Shown in pieces: positions 1-6,207 of a stretch of DNA of 6,797 nucleotides. Position 1 is the stretch's first letter; every line of letters starts with the position of its first letter. The stretch spans positions 7,977-14,773 of the forward strand of contig JAQUQK010000021.1 in the NCBI GenBank assembly GCA_028716125.1. Direction: 5' to 3'. The position numbers and the translations under genes were made by a program. The stretch comes from Thermoplasmatota archaeon (GTDB taxonomy: Archaea; Thermoplasmatota; JAQUQK01). Below the pieces are notes generated by a model that was not told the origin of the DNA, did not search any database, and saw only the letters and a program-made list of their open reading frames with translations.

Positions 1-1685
1 ACGTATCCAAGGCGCACCAACTCGTTCTTTGCGTGCATCAGCGCCTCTCCCACGGTTTCGTTGTTCTCTATTAAATATTTGAAAAAGAGGTAGTTCAGGC
101 CGGGGCCGTTCCTCGGCTCATATTCAGAGGCGGGCGTGGATGGGAGTTTGTCGTATGATCCCATCATGAGGCGCGTCGAGGCAATATATGTAGCGGCGCC
201 CTTGGAAAGCATTTCATAAAGGAATGACTTGCTCTTGTCTATCTTCGCGCCGAAATACTTGTCTATGCAGCCCATGTGGCAGCTTCCGATGAAATAGACG
301 CACGGGTTCATCGGAACGAGCTGGTCGTACCAGAGAGTTACGGTGCCTTCAGGGCAGCCGTGGTCCATCGCTACTGAGATGAAGTTCGCTTTCGCGAAAT
401 CCGCCGCGAGATACGGTCCCGAAGGCGCATCCTCGAAGCCCCAAACAAGCGCATTTGCCGGATATCCGCACAGCTTCGAATACAAAAAGTCATCCTGGAC
501 ATCAAATTTCGAGTTCCTGAACATTTGGAAAGCACTGAGTTCGGAATCGGGGGACATATATTCAGTTTGCACTCCATGGTACGTTATTGCATTGTTGTTC
601 CAGTCATTTCCAAGAATTACGTTAGAACCAATATCCGCATCAGCAGGATATGTTTTCGACGACAGCGTGGAATTGTAGTCTTTCATCCTGTAAAAATAAT
701 TGCAGATGTCGCTCAAGTTACGGCCGACAACGCGCCCTACTGAAAGTTCGAGCGTGAAGTCGTTGCCGTCCGTGCTTGCATAATAATTGTCGGAAGGGAT
801 CGGTCCGTCATCGTCGCACCATTCTTCTTTTCCCGAGTACTCCTTGCTGCTCTTGTATTCCTGCCCCACGGCATAGCAGTCGCCCATTATGCAGATGAAC
901 TTTATCGGCATCTGCTTTCGCGCGAAAACTTCCATCGCGTTTGAGATCTTTGATCTGGCATAGTTGGGATCCTGTCCCGCAAGAACGACCGCCCCGCCAT
1001 TCTCGGATGCAAACAGGGGCGCAAAGCATGAAATGTATGGGGTGGCAAACTTGCTTGTCCTGTTGTCAGCCGGATTTGCAACCGCGAGGTAGTCTATTGC
1101 AAGGCCCTGCCGGGAGGCCTCATCAGCGATGGCTTCCCAGACCTGCGATTCGTTTCTCAGGTTCATTCCAACCCGATAATATATATTTCCAACCGAGATT
1201 GTTCTTGATCCTGATGCGCCTATCCTCCACAGCGCCTCGTTTGTAGTGTTTCCGTAATAAAGAAGCGGGGCCCCGAGCAGAACTGCAAGAGGCGATGCAA
1301 GAAGGGCGTTTTCGTAAGAGTCGACCACGACCGCGCTCGAATTCGATCCTTCCCAGAATGCCAGCGCTATCTGCGACGAGAAAAGGGAAGCATCGGAAGC
1401 TTCCGCCATAATTGCGCCGTTTCCGCCTTCGCCAAATGTGACGTTCTGGCCGAAGATTTTCTCTGCCGGAGCAAGAACTGGAACCGCCATGTATGCGCTT
1501 TCGGGAAGGGATATCGATGCATATTTTTCAAAATCTATCTTTTGAATTGAGAACGAGTCGGGCTTTTCAACGACAATGCCCGGATGATGATGTGGATGAT
1601 TGTCCGATATGCAGCCAGAGAGCGAGATGGCAATGAATGCTAAGGAAAGTATCGCTGCAATCGAGCGGTTTTTGATCAGTTCCAT
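1..1685 (-). CDS. C25 (gingipain-like) peptidase lipoprotein, copy 1, C-terminus cut by window edge
   Basis: The frame is open from ATG at 1685 to the left edge: 561 codons, no stop. It starts with a signal sequence and lipobox (LSGC, lipidated Cys25), so it should be a membrane-tethered lipoprotein outside the cell. A His cluster (HPHHHP, residues 30-35) follows. Residues about 105-240 resemble cell-wall-binding repeat 2: SPLAVLLGAPLLYYG, then ALWRIGA, then a second repeat-like half. The C25-type part follows: PSDNYY at 297-302, GND...SVGR at 307-318, DHG with His442, and GSC with Cys469. His442 and Cys469 match the gingipain catalytic pair (RgpB His211/Cys244). A VGEA segment (545-548) near the edge aligns with the C-terminal part of copy 2, so only about 45 residues are probably missing. 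GAGG at 1694-1691 is a plausible ribosome binding site. Active proteolysis is inferred; the substrate is unknown. Confidence 0.82.
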   Translation of the reverse strand, partial: MELIKNRSIAAILSLAFIAISLSGCISDNHPHHHPGIVVEKPDSFSIQKIDFEKYASISLPESAYMAVPVLAPAEKIFGQNVTFGEGGNGAIMAEASDASLFSSQIALAFWEGSNSSAVVVDSYENALLASPLAVLLGAPLLYYGNTTNEALWRIGASGSRTISVGNIYYRVGMNLRNESQVWEAIADEASRQGLAIDYLAVANPADNRTSKFATPYISCFAPLFASENGGAVVLAGQDPNYARSKISNAMEVFARKQMPIKFICIMGDCYAVGQEYKSSKEYSGKEEWCDDDGPIPSDNYYASTDGNDFTLELSVGRVVGRNLSDICNYFYRMKDYNSTLSSKTYPADADIGSNVILGNDWNNNAITYHGVQTEYMSPDSELSAFQMFRNSKFDVQDDFLYSKLCGYPANALVWGFEDAPSGPYLAADFAKANFISVAMDHGCPEGTVTLWYDQLVPMNPCVYFIGSCHMGCIDKYFGAKIDKSKSFLYEMLSKGAATYIASTRLMMGSYDKLPSTPASEYEPRNGPGLNYLFFKYLIENNETVGEALMHAKNELVRLGY

Positions 1686-1730
1686 AAACGCCTCTGAATT
1701 AGGTAATTTGTATAACTAATTTATTGTAAA
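1686..1730 (-). promoter_or_regulatory. Probable promoter and ribosome binding site of lipoprotein copy 1
   Basis: The AT-rich gap upstream of ATG 1685 holds TTTACAATAA (1730-1721) and a TATA-like GTTATAC (1716-1710), with GAGG at 1694-1691 five bases before the start codon. The decamer is spaced to give a leader of about 15 nt, which would include the GAGG. Use of the GTTATAC box instead would make the transcript almost leaderless. Confidence 0.45.
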
Positions 1731-1735
1731 ATGGG

Positions 1736-1751
1736 AAAAAAATTGGAAAAA
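1736..1751 (-). terminator. Oligo-T terminator after lipoprotein copy 2
   Basis: Reading the minus strand just past the TAA at 1755-1753, a T5 run (1751-1747) is followed by a T7 run (1742-1736). This is a typical archaeal U-tract terminator and suggests that copy 1 downstream has its own promoter, at least in part. Confidence 0.55.
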
Positions 1752-1752
1752 T

Positions 1753-3672
1753 TTAATTCGATCCTTCATTGCATGGTTCGTATGGGTTGAAAGCAGGATC
1801 TCCGTAAAGTTCGTACTCGAGCTGCATTACGATTACTCTGCTGTTGCTCAGGCGCATTATATATTCGTCAGTCGGAACGTTCGGATTTGCATACAGATTC
1901 GCCTTCGCATCGCGGAACGCTTCTCCTACCGTGCAGTCGCCCTTCACAAGATAGTCAAAGAAATAATATGACATCTGCCCGGAAGTTCCTGTTGAAAGCT
2001 CCTGCTGTGTTGGAACGCTTGGCGGCGTGCATCCTATTGTGGAGCGCATCGAAGCCACATAGCACCCGACGCCATTTTCAAGCATTGCATACGTATACGA
2101 ATCGCTTTTGGAAACTGTGGTGTACGCCTCATCCGGGTTATGGCAGTCTATCATTCCGGTAAGGCAGGATATCTGGAAATTTACGTTTGGCGGCATCGGA
2201 AGGAGTTGGTCATAATTCACACTGTTGCCATAAGGGCATCCATGGTCTGCGCCAGCGATTATATAATTCGAATTCGCAAACTGCTCGGCGATGAGCATAC
2301 CAGAAACTTGGCTGAATCCGCCTATCACGCCCGGTTGCAGGTGGCCGAATGCCGAGCCTTCCTGTGCGTTGAACTTGCCGTCGTTTATCAGGAGCACATA
2401 CCCCTGCAATTCCTCGGGCGCGCCGAACTCTGCGCCAGTGGACGAATAGGCAAAGCCGTTGTTGTTCCATTCTGCGCCTGCCATTGGCTGGGCTGCGGCA
2501 GGTGCGCTAGAGCCAGTAAGATATTCATTATATCTCGCAACCCGGTGGAGATAGCTTCCAAGGCCCGCAAGGGTTTTTGCAACGAGCCTTCCGCTTGCAA
2601 GTTCTGGCGTCAGGATCTTCTCGGAAATTCCCTGCTCCGGGCCAGTCTGGTTGTAATTTGGATTCATTTCTTCGAGATCCGCATAAACGTTGTCGGTTGG
2701 AACGCCACCAAGGCTTGCGGAGTAAAGCGGAATTCCGACTGGCGACTGTGTTATCCATGCATCATTTGCATATCCGGGAACCCAGTAATACACGAATGGA
2801 AGGGAAACTGAATCGCCGAGCATAAAGAGGAATTTGGGATTCATGCCTGACGATTTGAGCGCTGCCGAAGCATTCTGTACTGCGCCATCTATTTCTGCGG
2901 GGTTCTGACCCACTGTAAGAACGACTCCGTTTCTCAGCGCGGAGAACATTGAACCATAACATGAAAGGCGCGGAGTATATGGGGCGCGCTTGTCATCTGA
3001 ATAGAAAGACTGCAGTTCTTCGACGTCGCCTGCATTTACCACTGTAATGTAATTCAAGTCAACGCCTTTTGCCTTTGCGATCTCGATGGTTTTCGCCAAA
3101 ATATCATCGAATGTTGCCAAGTGGTTTGCGCCTTTGAGCGATTCCGGAACGTCTGCGCCGGCAACAATCACATTTTCAAAAGACGTTGCGCCTATGCGCC
3201 ACAATGCCTCCAGCGTGGTCGGGCCGTAATAAAGAATCGGAGCGTTCAGCATAGATGCCAGCGGACCAGTCTGCAGTGCAGTTCTATAATCGAAGACTAC
3301 TATTGCGCTCCCGTTTGACAGCGCATTTGCCGCATCCGGAGCATTGACTCCCCAGTATGCAACCGCCAATTTTGACGAGAAAAGCGATTTTTCCTCGCTC
3401 TGTAGTTCAATGGGCTTGAATTTGTCCGATTTCCAGCCAAGCGAGACCATGTATCCGAAATTTTTGAAGACCGGCGCGAAAAGCGGGACTGACTCGTTCG
3501 CGTTCTCGGGCAACGAAACGTCGCCTTTCATTCCTTCAAAACTCGCCAATGCAAAGCTTTCAGGCTTTGTTATCGATATGCTTTTTAGCTCTTCGGGCTT
3601 TGATATACATCCCGAAAATCCAACGGCAACAAGCATAACCGCCGCAAAAACGGCAATTGGGGCAAACCTCAT
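1753..3672 (-). CDS. C25 (gingipain-like) peptidase lipoprotein, copy 2, complete
   Basis: A 639-residue protein homologous over its whole length to the next gene downstream. The signal sequence ends in a lipobox (FSGC, Cys22), so it should be lipid-anchored outside the membrane. Residues about 122-260 resemble cell-wall-binding repeat 2 (GPLASMLNAPILYYG, ALWRIGA, then VVNAGD). The C25-like domain includes VPTDNVYAD (324-332), ASGR (359-362), a Lys/Arg-Tyr helix near 376-385, ADHGCPYG with His477, ISCLTG with Cys503, VGEA (582-585), and ELYGDPAFNP (621-630), the usual C-terminal strand of C25 domains. His477 and Cys503 are the predicted catalytic dyad. Where copy 1 has GND eight residues before the GR motif, this copy carries an insertion rich in Asn, Pro and Gln (about 336-354). 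The start at 3672 gives a clean signal peptide. No Shine-Dalgarno sequence is visible, which suggests a short-leader or leaderless transcript. Peptidase activity is inferred. Confidence 0.85.
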   Translation of the reverse strand: MRFAPIAVFAAVMLVAVGFSGCISKPEELKSISITKPESFALASFEGMKGDVSLPENANESVPLFAPVFKNFGYMVSLGWKSDKFKPIELQSEEKSLFSSKLAVAYWGVNAPDAANALSNGSAIVVFDYRTALQTGPLASMLNAPILYYGPTTLEALWRIGATSFENVIVAGADVPESLKGANHLATFDDILAKTIEIAKAKGVDLNYITVVNAGDVEELQSFYSDDKRAPYTPRLSCYGSMFSALRNGVVLTVGQNPAEIDGAVQNASAALKSSGMNPKFLFMLGDSVSLPFVYYWVPGYANDAWITQSPVGIPLYSASLGGVPTDNVYADLEEMNPNYNQTGPEQGISEKILTPELASGRLVAKTLAGLGSYLHRVARYNEYLTGSSAPAAAQPMAGAEWNNNGFAYSSTGAEFGAPEELQGYVLLINDGKFNAQEGSAFGHLQPGVIGGFSQVSGMLIAEQFANSNYIIAGADHGCPYGNSVNYDQLLPMPPNVNFQISCLTGMIDCHNPDEAYTTVSKSDSYTYAMLENGVGCYVASMRSTIGCTPPSVPTQQELSTGTSGQMSYYFFDYLVKGDCTVGEAFRDAKANLYANPNVPTDEYIMRLSNSRVIVMQLEYELYGDPAFNPYEPCNEGSN

Positions 3673-3720
3673 GTTATCAAGGAGGCGAATTAAAGAATAG
3701 GATAAAAGTGTTATTGTAAA
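3673..3720 (-). promoter_or_regulatory. Probable promoter of lipoprotein copy 2
   Basis: The 60-bp gap after the exoribonuclease gene contains the same decamer TTTACAATAA (3720-3711) and a TATA-like TTTTATC (3707-3701). No oligo-T run of five or more separates it from the gene upstream, so read-through from the exoribonuclease is also possible. No Shine-Dalgarno sequence precedes the ATG; the start is preceded by TTGATAAC. Confidence 0.4.
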
Positions 3721-3732
3721 TCTGAAAACGCG

Positions 3733-4755
3733 CTATTTCAAATAAACGTGCCCTATGTGCTTATCCCATGCCCATGCATCCTCGGTTTTGGCGGTTTCCT
3801 TTATCCGCAGCATCTGGTATGCCTTGGCGTCGCAGTCGTCGGCAAAATAAATAACCATGGATTCCGGTAGCTGCGGCTTCTTCGGCGAGCCGTATTCGCC
3901 TTCCTTGTGGTGGCTAAGGATTACGTGCGACAGCTTCAACTTTACAAGCGGATCTATGTTCTGGCATCTGGCGCGCAGCATTTCCTCGCCAATGACGACA
4001 TGACCGCGAAGCATTCCCTCTTCGGAAACGTCTATGCTAGTTCCAACTTCATATTCCACAGTCTTCCCGATGTCGTGCAAAAGTGCGCCCGCCACCATCA
4101 AGTCGCGGTCAAGTTCAGGATAAAGTTCGGATACCGATATGCAAATTCGCGCCACGTGGATTGTGTGCTCCAGAAGGCCGCCGCGATATGCATGGTGCAA
4201 TTGCATTGCGCCGGGCGCCCACTTGAACTTCTCCATAAATGAGGGGTCGGCGAAAAACGCCTCTAGCACTTTCATTATTTCCGGATTTTTCACCGTGCGT
4301 ATTATGCGGTTGAACTCGGAAACGTTCTTCTCAACCATTTCAAGGGGCAGCGAGGGAACGAATTCGTCGATGGAAAATTCCCCTGGCGCACACTTGCGAA
4401 TCGTGTCGCCAACGTCCGAGCCGATGTGTATCTCCATATATTCGCCGGATTCCTTGACCGTGCCCGTAATCCATACGACGTCGCCGTTTGAAAATGAATT
4501 GTAGGCTTGCTTTGTCTTTTCGGCGTCCACACTTCCCCAGTACCGCACCGTAAGCTCGCCCGAACTGTCCGAAACGCGCATCTCGAACCAGAGCCCTGGC
4601 TTTTCGCGGTAGGGTGCCGGCGGCTTTTTGAATTTCACTGCGAACGGGCTGTCCACGCGCATGTATTTCTGCAATTCCGAAATGAGCTGCTTGCGATTCG
4701 TTTGCGAGGGCGGCTGTGCTGGCGATTGCGCATTTGCGAACTTCTCAAGCGACAT
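3733..4755 (-). CDS. YhaM-like 3'-5' exoribonuclease (OB-fold plus HD domain)
   Basis: A 340-residue cytoplasmic protein with no signal or membrane segment. After a Pro/Gln/Ser-rich start (1-20), residues about 35-115 read as an OB-fold nucleic-acid-binding domain (LWFEMRVSDSSGELTVRYWG, then GDVVWITGTV). Residues about 185-312 form an HD metal-dependent phosphohydrolase domain: LLEHT with His197, LLHDIGK with the His227-Asp228 doublet, RGHVVIGEE with His252, LSHH with His282-His283, and ADDCDAK with Asp306. The segment EYGSPKKPQLPE (287-298) just before the last Asp is typical of YhaM/CBF1 proteins. Length is close to the roughly 310-residue bacterial YhaM. In that family the OB domain binds RNA or ssDNA and the HD domain removes nucleotides from the 3' end using metal. 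It is divergent to the carboxypeptidase gene and 60 bp upstream of lipoprotein copy 2. Met32 (4662) is an alternative start, but would leave no residues before the OB fold. Confidence 0.82.
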   Translation of the reverse strand: MSLEKFANAQSPAQPPSQTNRKQLISELQKYMRVDSPFAVKFKKPPAPYREKPGLWFEMRVSDSSGELTVRYWGSVDAEKTKQAYNSFSNGDVVWITGTVKESGEYMEIHIGSDVGDTIRKCAPGEFSIDEFVPSLPLEMVEKNVSEFNRIIRTVKNPEIMKVLEAFFADPSFMEKFKWAPGAMQLHHAYRGGLLEHTIHVARICISVSELYPELDRDLMVAGALLHDIGKTVEYEVGTSIDVSEEGMLRGHVVIGEEMLRARCQNIDPLVKLKLSHVILSHHKEGEYGSPKKPQLPESMVIYFADDCDAKAYQMLRIKETAKTEDAWAWDKHIGHVYLK

Positions 4756-4884
4756 CTTATCAAAAGCACTATGCTAAGCGCGAATATTATTTTGTCGGTG
4801 GGGTGGTGCGCAAAACGCAGGCATTGCACAAAAATCAATATAAACGGACATTCGCATATCGGTTTGTTATCTGGATGTGTTGAA
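4756..4884. promoter_or_regulatory. Divergent promoter region between exoribonuclease and carboxypeptidase
   Basis: A 129-bp spacer between divergent start codons. On the plus strand AATATAAA (4837-4844), preceded by an A-rich BRE-like stretch, lies about 40 bases before the ATG at 4885, giving a predicted leader of about 18 nt. On the minus strand AAAATAATATT (4793-4783) is the best TATA candidate for the exoribonuclease and predicts a leader of only a few bases. Neither gene has a clear Shine-Dalgarno sequence. Confidence 0.5.
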
Positions 4885-6207
4885 ATGAAGTTGAATGCGG
4901 CGTTTTCTGCGGCTCTTGTTTTGGCATTTATTGCAGTTTGCCTGCCTGCATCTTCTGCGAATATGGTGCCTTTCGAAACGGATGGGGACGAACTATACGT
5001 CTACACCAATTACTTCACGCTGAAAAGCAAACTCGACGAGATGGCGCAGGCGCACCCGGACATTGCAAAGGTGTTTTCCATAGGCCAAAGCATGGAAGGC
5101 AACGATATGTGGTGCATTGAAATCGGAAAATTCAGCGATGCGAACTATTCTGAGCACCCCGGTTTCTACCTTGACGCGACCCACCACGGCGACGAGAACC
5201 GCGGGACTGAAACTGCGATGTTTTTCATAGAGTTCCTTCTTGAGAACTACGGCAAGAACGCAACAGCCAATTTCATAGTAGAGAACCGCAGAACTTACGT
5301 AACGCCGATGATAAATCCGGACGGCAACATTAAATTCGTGCGCTATAATGACAATATCGTAGACCTCAACAGGAATTACCCTCACGAATGGGGCATTTCC
5401 GCAGAAAACCAGGGGGCTTCGGCTGGCTCTGAAATAGAAGTTCAGAACAACATGGCTTTCATATCTTCGCATAATCTAGACTGTTACTTCTCGCTGCATA
5501 CCGGAACATATGACCTTGTGCGCCCGCTCTGCGACGTAGGCGGCGAATACCGTGGATTCAGGCCGGAGCCGGACGTGGTTCTTTACGATACTGTCTGCGA
5601 CAAGATAAACGGGCTGATTGGAATGGGCTATCGCGGCTCTTCGGGAACAGGGGAATCGATTGCATGGGCATATGGCGTGAAAAGCGTTTTCTCGCTTTTA
5701 ATGGAAGTCTGCATTGACCAGGATCTGCCCGTTGCATACGAAGATGCGCGCGCAAAGCTTGCAGATCCGCTAAAGGCTTGCATATTCATGGCCGAAAATG
5801 CCGATAGGATGTGCGCAAAGCTTTCGGTTGAAACTGTTTCAAATTCCGGCGCTGAGGCGGTTTTCAAAATTAAAAACGAAGGTTTTGGCCCTGCAATTAA
5901 CTGCACTTTTGGATTTGCCGGAAATTCAATTCATGTCTTGGAAATCGGCTCGGGAAACATAAGTGAAATCAAATTCCCTGCCGAAGCTGCTGAAAGTGAT
6001 TCTGCGCTTTCAATGGAATATGTGAAAATCAAGGGAATGAAGACGCAGGGCGGAAATGAAGTGGGCGAAGTTATCGTGCAGTCTGCTTATGCGCTGTCCA
6101 GCGATGAACTTAAATCGGCAGGCGGCGTCTCAACTCCCGGTTTCGAACTATTGGCCCTCGCCGCTGGCCTGTGTATGGTCTTGATTTGCAGGAAGCGGAG
6201 GCGCTGA
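4885..6207 (+). CDS. Surface-anchored M14 zinc carboxypeptidase with PGF-CTERM tail
   Basis: A 440-residue secreted protein. Residues 1-25 are a signal peptide (Lys2, hydrophobic 5-20, probable cleavage after ASSA). The M14 domain spans about 38-300 and holds the full active-site set: THHGDE with zinc ligands His101 and Glu104, INPDG (143-147), VDLNRNYP with Asn162-Arg163, SLHTG with the third ligand His205, and LLMEVC with general base Glu274. The family removes C-terminal residues from peptides. Residues about 312-400 look like a CARDB-type beta-sandwich (KIKNEGFGPAINCTF). The end is a PGF-CTERM signal: TPGF (417-420), a hydrophobic stretch, then RKRRR, which predicts removal by archaeosortase A and lipid anchoring at the surface. 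The open frame extends upstream to 4507, but ATG 4885 is chosen because it gives the signal peptide and the upstream part lies inside the opposite gene. The 3' end overlaps the converging transporter gene by 60 nt. Confidence 0.93.
   Translation: MKLNAAFSAALVLAFIAVCLPASSANMVPFETDGDELYVYTNYFTLKSKLDEMAQAHPDIAKVFSIGQSMEGNDMWCIEIGKFSDANYSEHPGFYLDATHHGDENRGTETAMFFIEFLLENYGKNATANFIVENRRTYVTPMINPDGNIKFVRYNDNIVDLNRNYPHEWGISAENQGASAGSEIEVQNNMAFISSHNLDCYFSLHTGTYDLVRPLCDVGGEYRGFRPEPDVVLYDTVCDKINGLIGMGYRGSSGTGESIAWAYGVKSVFSLLMEVCIDQDLPVAYEDARAKLADPLKACIFMAENADRMCAKLSVETVSNSGAEAVFKIKNEGFGPAINCTFGFAGNSIHVLEIGSGNISEIKFPAEAAESDSALSMEYVKIKGMKTQGGNEVGEVIVQSAYALSSDELKSAGGVSTPGFELLALAAGLCMVLICRKRRR
6136..6204 (+). 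other. PGF-CTERM archaeosortase sorting signal (within the carboxypeptidase)
   Basis: Codons 418-440 of the carboxypeptidase encode a Pro-Gly-Phe motif, about 14 hydrophobic residues and a terminal RKRRR cluster. This tripartite layout is that of PGF-CTERM, recognised in known archaea by archaeosortase A, with removal of the helix and lipid attachment. The sortase gene itself is not in this window. Confidence 0.85.
6148..6207. other. 60-nt in-register overlap of convergent genes
   Basis: The stop of the plus-strand carboxypeptidase (TGA, 6205-6207) lies 57-60 nt past the stop of the minus-strand transporter (TAG, read from 6150-6148). Codons of the two genes pair exactly in register. One strand encodes the hydrophobic and basic part of the sorting signal, the other a polar Pro/Gln/Ser tail (APPLPANQDHTQASGEGQ). 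Confidence 0.9.

Noticed and set aside
343..1246. Short open frames on both strands over lipoprotein copy 1.
   Set aside because: The minus-strand frame open from 1685 to the left edge encodes a protein homologous to copy 2 throughout, so the others are shadows.
2140..2811. A 223-codon open frame on the plus strand opposite lipoprotein copy 2.
   Set aside because: It lies wholly antisense to a well-supported gene, has no recognisable domain, signal or start context, and its residue make-up is that expected from reading the reverse of a coding frame.
4875..4883. A mini-ORF ATG TGT TGA ending one base before the carboxypeptidase ATG.
   Set aside because: Two sense codons can arise by chance and there is no ribosome binding site; without transcript data it cannot be told from noise.
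4507..4884. A 126-codon upstream extension of the carboxypeptidase frame.
   Set aside because: It would run through the exoribonuclease gene and the promoter region, and would bury the signal peptide in the middle of the protein.
4993..5472. A 159-codon open frame on the minus strand opposite the carboxypeptidase.
   Set aside because: It lies inside the M14 catalytic region, which has all its motifs; the antisense translation shows no family features.
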